This document shows, piece after piece, positions 8,754 to 19,439 of a DNA stretch of 64,000 bases. Each line of letters opens with the position of its first letter. Position 1 is the first letter of the stretch. The stretch comes from Promethearchaeota archaeon. GTDB lineage: Archaea; Asgardarchaeota; Lokiarchaeia; Sigyniarchaeales; Promethearchaeaceae. The notes beneath the pieces are model-generated. The model was not told where the DNA came from, ran no database searches, and saw only the letters and a program-made list of their open reading frames with translations. Location of the stretch: positions 1-64,000 of the forward strand of contig JAFGBS010000009.1 of NCBI GenBank assembly GCA_016933055.1, written 5' to 3'. The translations under genes were made by a program, and so were the position numbers.

Positions 8754-9854
8754 CTATCTCCAATGTTTCCCTTTTTTTAGTTTTTGCCCCATTAGAAATT
8801 TCTGGAGAGGTCCTTTCTTGTGGTTATAGATGTGCTCATATAATTGATCATAATCTTTCGGAACTGTAGATGGTTTTTCAACGGGTTTTAACGATAATGC
8901 ACCCTGATTACATACGGTAACACAAATGCCACAACCAATACACCGATTTAGATCAATTTTTGCTTTCTTACTTTCTCCATTGATAGTGATTGCATTAACT
9001 TGACAGCTCTTCTCACATAATCCGCATCCAACGCATTTCTCAGTGATTAATTCAGCATAAAAATCATGAGTCCAAAATTCCGCAGGATAAGGTAATTGTT
9101 TTTGTAAGCGTAAAATGCCACAACAACAACCACAACAACTACAAATGAATTCAGGTATTTGTCCACCTGATGGTTGTAGTACTAAACCTTCTTTCTGGTT
9201 AAGTGTTAACGTTTCTATTGCTTCTTGTTGAGTTAATTCTTTTCCAATCCCAGAAAATAATAACTGGCTTGCCATCATTCCCATTGCAAGACATACATAC
9301 TCTCGTGTAGTTTTTTTACAATTTTCTCCTAGTATTTTTTGTCTTTCCCGGCAAACGCATTTTAACAAAGCAAACGGTCCGTTATTTTCATTCACTAATT
9401 TCATTACTTGATTATATGTCGCAATTTTATGCTCTGGAGTGATAGATTCCTCAATAGGGATAGTTCGCATTTGTGATACTTTGGAAGATAGAAATTCTAA
9501 ACCATATGCGGATGTATTGTCATAATCATCATACACTTTTACATATTCAGGAGTAAGTTCGCCACCTTTAAGTTCATATAATCCGATCACAAGTGGAATT
9601 AAAGCATATTGCAGTTCTTCTTGGTCTTTTCTTTGATAGATACAACGTATTCTAGCCATTTCAACTAAAAAGTTTTCCAGTTCCTCTTTAGTATAGAGTT
9701 TTTTCGTTTTCTCATGGATTTGATTAATTGATTGAAATCGAAAACTCAAATGAAGAGCAATTTTCACATGATTCTCTTTGGGGAAATGTAATTGCAATAA
9801 TCGAACATCGGAATCATCCTTTGACTTTGGATATCCTACAGCTTGCTTATTCAA
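8754..9854 (-). CDS. 4Fe-4S ferredoxin-domain protein
   Basis: CVGCGLCEKSCQVNAI and CIGCGICVTVCNQGAL motifs; additional Cys clusters CVCRERQKILGENC and CSCCGCCCGIL. Confidence 0.85.
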   Translation of the reverse strand: MNKQAVGYPKSKDDSDVRLLQLHFPKENHVKIALHLSFRFQSINQIHEKTKKLYTKEELENFLVEMARIRCIYQRKDQEELQYALIPLVIGLYELKGGELTPEYVKVYDDYDNTSAYGLEFLSSKVSQMRTIPIEESITPEHKIATYNQVMKLVNENNGPFALLKCVCRERQKILGENCKKTTREYVCLAMGMMASQLLFSGIGKELTQQEAIETLTLNQKEGLVLQPSGGQIPEFICSCCGCCCGILRLQKQLPYPAEFWTHDFYAELITEKCVGCGLCEKSCQVNAITINGESKKAKIDLNRCIGCGICVTVCNQGALSLKPVEKPSTVPKDYDQLYEHIYNHKKGPLQKFLMGQKLKKGKHWR

Positions 9855-10173
9855 ATGTTTTTGTAATTTTCGGTAAATACGTGGAACCTTTTCAATGGTT
9901 GAAATAAGACATCCCTTTTTTTCTTGATTTTTAATAAAGTTACTTAATTATGTCAAAGCAAAGGAACTTTATGAGGTTTCTTACTACTGATAAATTTTTA
10001 TATACGGTAAAAATGATTTTACGGAACAAAATCGGTTTTAACGTAATTTAATAGCGCCGTGGGTTAGTTTGAGAATTTATATAACTAAAATTGGAAACTG
10101 TACCATGAGGAAATTTTCATTATTGTTATTTTCAGGTTTAAATACTTCTCTCACTTTCCAACTTTGATAACAA

Positions 10174-10455
10174 ATGACCGAAGTATCTATTGAAGAGAAT
10201 CGACCCAAAATCATAGAATTCATCGAAGCCACGTTTTTCCAATCGTTGAACGTGCTCCCTAATGAATTAGTGAAACTAGAACGAGAAGAGATCACCATGA
10301 AGCAATTCCGTGCATTCATTCTGGAACAGCGAGTATGGTTTGCAGAACGGGTACTTGACTATTGGAATACTACCCATAACAGAGAGACTCAATTGGAAAA
10401 TACATTATTGCATATTGGAAAAGAACTACAGGAAGAAATGAAAGCGAATGACTGA
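10174..10455 (+). CDS. Hypothetical 93-aa protein
   Basis: Open ORF with coding-like composition; no family recognised. Confidence 0.45.
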   Translation: MTEVSIEENRPKIIEFIEATFFQSLNVLPNELVKLEREEITMKQFRAFILEQRVWFAERVLDYWNTTHNRETQLENTLLHIGKELQEEMKAND

Positions 10456-10749
10456 ATCCCCCAAGAGGATCGATACTTAAAATGCTTATGTGCGGATCTA
10501 CTTTATAGATATATATGCTGAATTCTAAGAATGAGATTGTCTATGTGGCCAATACTCACAAAGAATCCCGATCATCCATAGGTGCATGGGTAGGGTATAT
10601 TTTAATATTCTATCTATACGAAATGAAAAAGACCAGACTGTGTGAAAATAGTTTGGAAACATTCTTTGACTAATCAAGTAGAGGGATCTTGGAAAATTTA
10701 GCAATTTCATTTTCGGTTTTATAAATAATCATATACTTTCATCCGTAGC

Positions 10750-12969
10750 ATGCACTCTCTAACCTCTCTCCCTATTAATCCATTAGAATCCCCCTATCTC
10801 AAGAAAGAGAAGTTGGAGGTGCGTACATACCAAGTTAAGATTGCCAAAAAATGCATAGGGCAGAACTATTTAGTGTCGATTCTGACGGGTTTGGGGAAAA
10901 CTATCATTGCGATTCTAACTACTGCGGGAATCTTAACCAGATCTTTTCCCAACTCAAAAATCGTGATGGTTGCTCCCACTAGACCCCTAATTCTGCAACA
11001 TGCGAAAATTTTTCAGCAATTCCTCAGCGTAAAAATTAACGAGGAATCGGTCCTCACGGGATCTGTCAAACCCACGAAACGTATTCAAACTTTTCAACAA
11101 CGGCGAATCCTTTTCTATACACCTCAAACTTTACGCAACGATTTGAAAGAACAACGATACAATCTCAAGGATGTGAGTTTATTGATTATCGATGAAGCTC
11201 ATAAAGCGTCGGGAGACTATGCGTATACCGAGATCGCATCCATCTATCACGAAAGCAATCCCGATGGATCGATTTTAGCTTTGACGGCCAGTCCTGGTGC
11301 AGCCAAAGAACAAATCCATACATTGTGCAAAAATCTCTTCATACCCAATAATCACATCGAGTTACGGGATCGAGAAGATGAAGACGTGAAATCCTATGTA
11401 AAACAAATGGCGATAACGAAAATTGGTGTAGATATATCGGATTTTATGAAAGAAATCTTAACGGAATTGAATGAAATTCTCCGAGAACGCATGATCTTCT
11501 TAATGAACTGCGGCTATCTCATCGATTATAATGGGGATCCAATTGAGGACGTCGACCAATTAACTCGTTTTTCCCATCATCTCTCTCTTCAACTTAATAC
11601 TACCTTACTTTCTCGAAGTCAAGAACTCAAGGGTTCCGTTGTTTTACCCGATTCTCAAGATGAGTACCTCTATCAAGCCATATCTGTGAACGCAGAAGTC
11701 TTACGCATCTACCACATGATAAAAACCACCGAATCCCAAGGACTCAATGTACTGTTTGAATATCTCGAACAAATACAGAACAATATTCGAAAATCCACTG
11801 CATCGAAAGCGCTTAAGAATTTAGCATCCGATTCTCGCTTGTACTTACTCTATAAAACCATAAGAGATAAGGCAAACTCTGATTCCAGTGAAGAATTAAT
11901 CCATCCGAAACTGATTCAACTTAAAGATATTCTTACTGAAGAATTGAAGGAGAATCCCCAAGCTCGAATTTTACAGTTCGCGGAATTTCGGGACACCATT
12001 CAAGTAATCTATAATATCTTAAAGAAACTACCGAATCTTTATCCCGTTCGATTCGTGGGGCAAAATACCAAGTCTAAAAAAGATCGGGGTCTATCTCAAA
12101 AAGACCAAGTAGCAATATTGGACCATTTCCGACAAGGTAAATATAACGTATGAGTATCTACCAGTGTTGCCGAAGAAGGATTAGATATTGCGGAATGCGA
12201 TATGGTAATTTTTTATGATGCAGTGCCAACGGAAATACGATTAATTCAACGAAAAGGGAGGACTGCCCGACAGCGAGAGGGTAAGGTCGTTATTTTATAT
12301 AGTAAAGGCACTTCCGATGAGAAAAATTTGAAAAAATCACTCTCCCGACTACAACAGATGCACAATCATCTTAGACCGAAAACTAACGAAAAGAAAAAGG
12401 ATGCAATACAGATCGCTGAAGAGGAATCCCAACAACAAACCATTGAACGCTTTATGGATGCGGTTACACAACCCAAGCAAGATTTTCAAGAATTTCAAGC
12501 ATTTCCACAATTACGACTTGCTTCAACCCCCCATTCTTCAATTATTACTATTTACTCAGACGCAGGAAAAAAATACAAATTAACAGAACTATTCATTCAA
12601 AATTCTATCCCATTCTCTAAGGAAACCCCCACGATTCCATATAATTTTTTAACCCCAATCTTAGCGAATTCAGTAACACTTTTTCTTACCATCCTCTTAC
12701 CTTCGAAACTTCAGCAAGCTCGATTGCGCCAAGATGAATTATACAATGAACTCAACCTTCTTTCATCTAATTTTGAAGTGGTTATTTTAGGAATTGATTT
12801 TCTGAATTATACGGAATTAGTGGCAGGAGGTAAAGAAAACTTAATCCAACCGATTCGGACAATTTCACACGAATTCTCTAACATTGTGCTAATCCCAATA
12901 GATAAGATAAGCGATCTCCACATGGTATTACTTCCCATTCTAATCAATCAACGAAAAGAAGAATCATGA
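10750..12969 (+). pseudogene. Hef/FANCM-like DEAH helicase interrupted by one in-frame TGA (12151-12153)
   Basis: ILTGLGKTIIAIL, LLIIDEAHKASGDYAY, ALTASPGA in the first part. After TGA, same frame: VSTSVAEEGLDIAECDMVIFYDAVPTEIRLIQRKGRTAR. ORF-track pieces 10750-12153 and 12202-12969 share a frame. Confidence 0.8.
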
Positions 12970-13460
12970 CAGACTATATCGTATTCCAATGCACGAAATG
13001 TAACCAATATACCTATGCAAAAACCACGCAAAAAGGAAAAAAATGTCCGCGTTGTGGTAGGAATCATATTATTAATAAAGTGAACGGTGAATTAGTAAAT
13101 GCTCCAACGAAAGCAATGGAGTTAGTGAAATATAACCAGAATCAAATTAATTCCTCGAAATCATTCAATAGTACAAAGAAGCCGATTCCTATTCGTACTC
13201 CATCCTCTTCTGAACCATTGATTATCCCTATTATTGCACAAGATGCTCAACTCACTAAATTATTACAAAAAGTTATCGAATGGCAACGAAATGAGAACAT
13301 CTCTTTTAAAGAAGGGTTTCCCGAATACATCATTGAGTATATTGTCCAAGAGATCGAACTGGAATCCCGTAGTCGAACGATCTTGATCCGAAAGCTCCAT
13401 CAATTAAAGCAATTTACACGCTTAGAGGGAGGTAATATCTATATTGAAGAAACATATTAA
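12966..13460 (+). CDS. Zinc-ribbon protein in helicase/RadB cluster
   Basis: FQCTKCNQYTYAKTTQKGKKCPRCGR; 4-nt overlap with the helicase and overlap with the next ORF. Confidence 0.65.
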   Translation: MTDYIVFQCTKCNQYTYAKTTQKGKKCPRCGRNHIINKVNGELVNAPTKAMELVKYNQNQINSSKSFNSTKKPIPIRTPSSSEPLIIPIIAQDAQLTKLLQKVIEWQRNENISFKEGFPEYIIEYIVQEIELESRSRTILIRKLHQLKQFTRLEGGNIYIEETY

Positions 13461-14010
13461 TCCGGAAGGATTATGGGAACAGCATTATCACTCCAAAATT
13501 ATTCAAATCTATGGGAAAGCGGGATCAGGAAAATCGACCCTAGCGATGCATTTTGTAGGATATATTTTACAACAAGACATAAAAAATAAGGCATTCTGGG
13601 TGGATGCAGAGCGAAAAACCACTTCTAAACGATTGAATGATATCATAGGTAATAATGCACGTTCGATTTTGATTGCTCAACCACGAACCTATGATGAACA
13701 AGAAAAAGTATTCAAAAGCTTATCCACCATGGAATTTCCTATTACTGTGATTGTGATTGACACGATATCTCACCATTTTCGGGAGCTGGAAAAACGAGAT
13801 TCATGGACTTCGTATTCTGACTATCTCCAATTCTTTTATGAAATCCATATCCTCCCTCTACTTATTACTCAAAGATGGATGAATTGTCATCTCATTCTGG
13901 TGCATCAAATAACCTCCCTACCGGAGGAAGAGGATAAACCATATCTCTATAAGGTATTTGAAGAGATCCACTCAGATTGGATTCATCTCGAGAAGGGATT
14001 TGAATCTTAA
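13444..14010 (+). CDS. RecA/RadB-like ATPase
   Basis: Walker A IYGKAGSGKSTLA; Walker B-like ITVIVIDTISHHF; LILVHQ motif. Confidence 0.7.
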   Translation: MKKHINPEGLWEQHYHSKIIQIYGKAGSGKSTLAMHFVGYILQQDIKNKAFWVDAERKTTSKRLNDIIGNNARSILIAQPRTYDEQEKVFKSLSTMEFPITVIVIDTISHHFRELEKRDSWTSYSDYLQFFYEIHILPLLITQRWMNCHLILVHQITSLPEEEDKPYLYKVFEEIHSDWIHLEKGFES

Positions 14011-14040
14011 AATTGACTCACTAATTTTGTATCCTATACC

Positions 14041-14940
14041 TTAGCTCGTACCCAATGAATCTCTGATTAATGAATCCAATTTTTTTTCTATCGATCTAAT
14101 ATTCTCCTGTATTATCTTATAGAAATTAATAATTTTTTCTGTGTCATTCAATTCTTTTATCCACAACCAATAATCCTTTAATTCGGTATTATCTTCATGG
14201 AAATTGATCCATTTATTAATAAAAGCAATAATTTTATCAATTTCTTTTTTTCTAATTTCACCTTCACAATAATTTTCAATTTGCAGTCTTAAGTTTTGTA
14301 TGGCAAATTTCCGATATTGAGAAGGATCCAACTTCCTATAGATGGGATTTTTTTCAAACTTATCTTTTGGAACTATGGTTTCATAGTTTTGAGTAATTGT
14401 AATTCCTCTTTCAATGTATGCTATACCATATATATATTGCCAGATATAAGCAGTAAAACTATCGGGATCGATATTACAAATGATTCCATTTTCATATGCT
14501 TTCTGAATCAACTCTCGAATGATTTTCAAGGGTTTTCCCGGTTCATATGTATCTTCAATGGGACCAATTAGATTTGAGTTCGGTGGTTCAGAAAGAAACA
14601 AGATGTTAAAACCTTCTTCATTTTCACTAGCCCAATTGATGAATTCTTCAGCAATTTCTATGATAAAATCTATAATATTTTTCGTGTTATTTGAAATAAT
14701 TTTTAAGATTAAATTCTCAATAGATTTAAGGTATTTTACACGCATCCCAATAAAGATCTCGCGTTTACTTTGAAAATAATTATAAATATTCTTTGCACTC
14801 ATTCCTGTCTTTCGTGCGATTTCTCGCATAGAAAGCCCATCCATTCCTGACTCTGCATACAATTCAATTGCAGCATCAATGATATCTGATATTTGCTGTT
14901 CTCGCTTATCTATTTTAGAATTTGTAAATGAATCTGGCAT
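14041..14940 (-). CDS. TetR/AcrR family transcriptional regulator
   Basis: DIIDAAIELYAESGMDGLSMREIARKTGMSAKNIYNYFQSKREIF. Confidence 0.85.
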   Translation of the reverse strand: MPDSFTNSKIDKREQQISDIIDAAIELYAESGMDGLSMREIARKTGMSAKNIYNYFQSKREIFIGMRVKYLKSIENLILKIISNNTKNIIDFIIEIAEEFINWASENEEGFNILFLSEPPNSNLIGPIEDTYEPGKPLKIIRELIQKAYENGIICNIDPDSFTAYIWQYIYGIAYIERGITITQNYETIVPKDKFEKNPIYRKLDPSQYRKFAIQNLRLQIENYCEGEIRKKEIDKIIAFINKWINFHEDNTELKDYWLWIKELNDTEKIINFYKIIQENIRSIEKKLDSLIRDSLGTS

Positions 14941-15004
14941 TATTGAACTCTTAAAGAAATAACGTATTCTAGATTTTAATTTTTATTCTATTTATAATAG
15001 ATAA

Positions 15005-15137
15005 ATCAACAATGTTGATATTTATATTACACGTCGTTATCATAGATTTTCAAATTCTAATCCACAAGGTTTATATATTAAATGATGTGAATTCAATATT
15101 GTTGAATAGAACTTAGGTATTTATTCAACAATGTTTA
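15005..15137. promoter_or_regulatory. Three candidate TetR operators (TCAACAATGTTGA-type)
   Basis: ATCAACAATGTTGAT (15005-15019), ATTCAATATTGTTGAAT (15091-15107), ATTCAACAATGTTTA (15123-15137) in the TetR/C45 intergenic region. Confidence 0.6.
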
Positions 15138-15157
15138 CCAATGGCTGATGAAAAGCA

Positions 15158-16354
15158 ATGCAAAACACTCACAATATGATTTCTCTTGAAGGTACATATT
15201 ATGATGCTGGATTTCAACAAGGAAGGGTAAACAAGGAAAATCTGTGGAAAATGTATAATTTACTTCCACAATTTGGAGATTTTATCTGCCAAAAACCTAA
15301 AGATATACCATTAACCGAATTTATTGAGTCAGTTAAAACAAAAACAACCAAGAAATTAAAAAGTCTTTATCAAAAATTTGCTCCAGATTGCTGGGAATAC
15401 AATTTGGGCATTGTTAATGGAGCAAGTTTACCGATGGATAATCTTCTCTTACTCCAAAATATCGAAATTAGTATACCACAAGTTGATTATATAATTCACG
15501 AAAATGAGGAATTTCCCATATTACGTACTACTGGTTTAGAAGGAGCGTGTACAACTTCATTAACCACTCCAGAATGGTCTGAAACGGGAGGAATTTTAAT
15601 GACTAAAAACTTTGGTTATCCTTTCATCACACTCTTCATTCATTATGGAAAGCGATTACGTCTTAAGGGAAGAAATCAAGTATTAAGTTTTTCATTATCC
15701 CCTCTTGTGGGAGCACCTCATGGAATGAATGAAGCAGGTTTGACAATTTCTTACAATTATGCTTATCCACAAGATGGACCAATTGAAGGATTGCCCATTT
15801 CCACCCTTGTTCAAGAAGCATTATTAAATTTCACTACCGTCAAAGAGACAGTGGATTATTTTAAAAAAATGCCACGAGGGAATGGTGCTATGGTGACCAT
15901 AGGGGATGCTGATGGAAACAGTATATGTTTAGAACTCTGCTTCAAAACAGTTGGAATTAGAACTGCTGAAAAAGGACGTCTCATCGTGACAAATGATCTA
16001 TTAAGTCCTGAAGGGCAATCAGTTGATAAACCTCCTAATGCTCGTTTTTCTGATTCCGCTCATCCTGGTTTGCGTGGAAAACTCATGAATGAATCCTCCA
16101 AATTCCGATATGATAGAATGGATTATCTCTTTTATCGGATAATGAGTAAAGGGAAAATTACAATTAAAGACCTACATCAGATTATGACAGATCACGGTCC
16201 TACGGGATACGGATCAGATAATACTATTTGCCGTCATGGACCTGCTGCGAACACAACAACAGCCATCATATTCGATATTAAAAATCTATGTTTGTATGGG
16301 ACAATCGGTAGTCCATGCAAACACAATCTTAAGCAATACACTTTTCTAAAATAA
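15158..16354 (+). CDS. C45-like acyltransferase/peptidase (Ntn hydrolase)
   Basis: EGACTTSLTTPEWSETGGILMTKNFGYP (Cys nucleophile context), GAPHGMNEAGLTISYN. Confidence 0.75.
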   Translation: MQNTHNMISLEGTYYDAGFQQGRVNKENLWKMYNLLPQFGDFICQKPKDIPLTEFIESVKTKTTKKLKSLYQKFAPDCWEYNLGIVNGASLPMDNLLLLQNIEISIPQVDYIIHENEEFPILRTTGLEGACTTSLTTPEWSETGGILMTKNFGYPFITLFIHYGKRLRLKGRNQVLSFSLSPLVGAPHGMNEAGLTISYNYAYPQDGPIEGLPISTLVQEALLNFTTVKETVDYFKKMPRGNGAMVTIGDADGNSICLELCFKTVGIRTAEKGRLIVTNDLLSPEGQSVDKPPNARFSDSAHPGLRGKLMNESSKFRYDRMDYLFYRIMSKGKITIKDLHQIMTDHGPTGYGSDNTICRHGPAANTTTAIIFDIKNLCLYGTIGSPCKHNLKQYTFLK

Positions 16355-16383
16355 ATTACAATTAAACATAAAAAGGGATTAAT

Positions 16384-17646
16384 ATGGAAGAAAATATTGA
16401 AGAAACACCACAAATATTTCGGAAAAGAAACTGGAAAAAATCCTATCTCGTATCTGTGGGAAGTTTTTACCTATTCCAAGGTTTATATGCGACGGCGATT
16501 AACCTTTATAAGGACAATTTTTTAGTCAATATTGCAAATGTAGATGTAAGTTTTTTTGGAATATTTACCTTCTTATATGCAATTCCCCTGTATTTAAAAA
16601 TGTTTCCTGGATTATTGAGTGATCGGGTTCCTATCGGAAGATTTGGTAGAAGAAAGCCCTATATTCTCATAGGAACTCTTCTATACATTCCTTGTTTTTT
16701 AATTTTAATGTTTTCGAAACAAACAGATGTCACGTGGCCTTGGTTTTTTTCCCTTTTAGGTGTTCAATGGGTTTGGGTCTTGGTTGACGGGACTCTTGAT
16801 GCTCTAACAGTAGATATTACACCGGAAAACAAGAAAGGAATTATGCAGGGAGTTGCTTGGGGGTCACGGGGAATTGGAGGAGTAATTGCGAGTATAATAC
16901 TCATGATACTGGCTAGTGTTTTAGGGTGGCAAGTTACGATAGCCTTGATCGGATTATTTGCAGTAATTCAAGCATTTTCTGGTTTATTTTTGAAAGAACC
17001 CCCAATTAGGCGCGAAAATCTACCCCCTCTCAAAAAAGTATTTAAACAAACTTTTTTCAATCGACAAGTATTGTTCGGATTTATCTTTTCACTGATTGCG
17101 AGTGTCACCACTGCATCATTTTTGTTTTTCGTACCCGTGTTTTCGGGCATTGGAGGTGTAGTGGGATTGAATTTGGGACTAATTTATGCTGTCGGTATGG
17201 CGGGTTCTTTTTTGGGAGCAGTTGTATTTGGGAAAATTAGCGACAATATCGGAGCAAAAAAAACATTCATCATCACTGCTATATCCTTTTGGATAGGTGT
17301 TGCATTATGGATACCCATTCGACCAGGTATTTCGCTTATATATCTATTTATTATCGCTCTTATTTATGGGATTAACATTGGAGGATTCATGGCTTCCAGT
17401 AATCGTATAGCAATGGAACTTTCAGATGTGGTATTCATGAAAAATGGTGAACCTGGGATCGAAGGTTTCATGTTCTCTACATTTTCTGCCGTTCAAAATT
17501 TTGGAACGCAAGGACTCGGACCACTAATAGTTAGTGCGGTTTCAATATATCTAAATTTGCCTTATGCATTTTTTGTATTGATTCCGTTTACTCTGGTAGC
17601 TATTTTATTATTGAAGTTCGTAAAGCCTTGGATTCCTAAACAATGA
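16384..17646 (+). CDS. MFS transporter
   Basis: About 12 hydrophobic segments; GLLSDRVPIGRFGRRKPYILIG motif. Confidence 0.85.
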   Translation: MEENIEETPQIFRKRNWKKSYLVSVGSFYLFQGLYATAINLYKDNFLVNIANVDVSFFGIFTFLYAIPLYLKMFPGLLSDRVPIGRFGRRKPYILIGTLLYIPCFLILMFSKQTDVTWPWFFSLLGVQWVWVLVDGTLDALTVDITPENKKGIMQGVAWGSRGIGGVIASIILMILASVLGWQVTIALIGLFAVIQAFSGLFLKEPPIRRENLPPLKKVFKQTFFNRQVLFGFIFSLIASVTTASFLFFVPVFSGIGGVVGLNLGLIYAVGMAGSFLGAVVFGKISDNIGAKKTFIITAISFWIGVALWIPIRPGISLIYLFIIALIYGINIGGFMASSNRIAMELSDVVFMKNGEPGIEGFMFSTFSAVQNFGTQGLGPLIVSAVSIYLNLPYAFFVLIPFTLVAILLLKFVKPWIPKQ

Positions 17647-17695
17647 TTTTTTTTTCTTTACTTTAAAAAACATAAGATTTGATTTCCAAAGGATG

Positions 17696-18358
17696 TTAGC
17701 TGTCTTTTTTTAAAAAAGCACTAAAGGAATCATACCTAAAAAAATTATTTTCCTCCCTATATTCCACACAAAATTGTTGAGATATGGGATTTTCGGTACC
17801 AAATTTTTCACAAATCCAGTTTTCCTCATACCAAACGTAATCTTTATTTTCTAGTGCATAAGGGAGTTGTTTTTCCACTTCATTAAGAAATTTCTTAAAT
17901 TCCATTGGATTCATGTCAAGAATCTGTTGAGGTTCCTCTGAGTCCAAATTTATTTAGGGTTTTGCTTCTAAATAAGTATAATCTTGGAAAATTTTATCGG
18001 GAATCGGAATTCCTATAATAATGCAAGATGGGACTGCAAAAAGATCACCCAATCCTGCACCACTTAATGCAGATCCCGCAATGTATATTATATCTGATTT
18101 CCGTGCAAATTGTTCTGCTTCAATTTGAGAGACATAAATCGCATTCGTTAAATCTACTTTATTTCCAATCATCAATACCGGAATATTCCCTGCGTTACTT
18201 TTAATCTCCTTAAGCCACCTATGCCCATGATTGAAACTTTCCCGATTAGTCAAATCGAACATCAAAATTTCACCCACTACTCCCCGAAAGTATAGAGGAC
18301 GGACATTTTGGAATCACTCTAGAGCTCCTATTTCCCAAATTTGGACTTTTACTTTAAC
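17696..18358 (-). pseudogene. Truncated Ras/Rab-like small GTPase pseudogene
   Basis: Continuous frame KVQIWEIGALE*FQNVRPLYFRGVVGEILMFDLTNRESF..IPVLMIGNKVDL...EAKP*INLDSEEPQQ. G3-like and G4 motifs present, P-loop half missing, stops at 18314-18316 and at the end of the 107-aa ORF. Confidence 0.75.
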
Positions 18359-18378
18359 TTACTTTTCTGTTTTCTTGG

Positions 18379-19296
18379 TTACCATTTATTAAAATTATGG
18401 TCTAATTTTCCAACTCCATTAACTGGTATAGCTTGCCCATCTTTTGAAATAGTTCCCTTTACTTCTACCAAGATTTCTTGATAATCGATGTTTACTATTG
18501 GCCAGATTTTCTTGCGTGTGAAATGTACATAATGAGGTACACATATAAGATCGATTCCCGGACCTTTTACAGTAAATGGTTCATTCGATGTATCAGGATG
18601 GTAACTATAATGAACTTGCCCGGGTAAATAAAATCCGGCGTCATTGTGCCAAAAATAATTGTATGCATGTGGGATTCCTGCATCGTAACGACAATCCATA
18701 ACAATTCCGGTAACGTTTTCAGACCAGAAATGCAACCAATTTGTTGTTGAATGACCCGGTTGAACGCCCCAATTATGTTCGCAATATCCATATCCATCTA
18801 TAATAAATTCGGATTTAGAATCGGTTTTAATTTTGATTTTTCCTTGCATTTCATTGCGTATGAACTGAGTTACCCAATAATTGATATGTTTTGTATATAA
18901 TCGGTTTATGTGTTGAGGAATTTTAGGGTTTTGAGAAATTTCTGCATATATATCTTTGGTGTTTATTTTAACTGTCCAACCCTCATTTCCTGATCCTTTG
19001 AAATGAAAGGATCCCCATTCACCTTTTGCAGAAATGTCCATTAAATTTCCTCGTTTTGCCTTAACTGGTGTCATTTTATCCACAGCCCAACGTTCTCCTG
19101 AGCTGTAATTGACAGCAGTCAAAGAAATATAATCTGTAGGTCGCATCTTCATTGCATTAAATATATAATAGATCTTCTTATTTGGGTCCAATCCTTCAAA
19201 GTACCACCATTGTTTTTGACGTCTTCTTGCTCCTAGACCGTGTTTTTTCCATGGAACGGTTCGAAATCCTTCAGATTGTTCAACAAAATTTTCCAT
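18379..19296 (-). CDS. CrtC/AttH-like (hydroxyneurosporene synthase/lipocalin-like) protein
   Basis: GYGYCEHNWG motif, WWYFEGLDP N-terminus, C-terminal GVGKLDHNF. Confidence 0.5.
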   Translation of the reverse strand: MENFVEQSEGFRTVPWKKHGLGARRRQKQWWYFEGLDPNKKIYYIFNAMKMRPTDYISLTAVNYSSGERWAVDKMTPVKAKRGNLMDISAKGEWGSFHFKGSGNEGWTVKINTKDIYAEISQNPKIPQHINRLYTKHINYWVTQFIRNEMQGKIKIKTDSKSEFIIDGYGYCEHNWGVQPGHSTTNWLHFWSENVTGIVMDCRYDAGIPHAYNYFWHNDAGFYLPGQVHYSYHPDTSNEPFTVKGPGIDLICVPHYVHFTRKKIWPIVNIDYQEILVEVKGTISKDGQAIPVNGVGKLDHNFNKW

Positions 19297-19439
19297 GCTT
19301 AGATATTAGATCCATGGTGTCTTAAATTATACTGAGAATCAACTCTGAACCATGGAGAATCGATCTTAAGGGAAAATCGATCGTCGACTTGCGATGTATC
19401 CTATCCCCGCAGCAGATATTAAAGAAAAAAAGATCGAGG

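Noticed and set aside
12401-12583. 60-aa plus-strand ORF
   Set aside because: Out-of-frame overlap with the helicase C-terminal frame.
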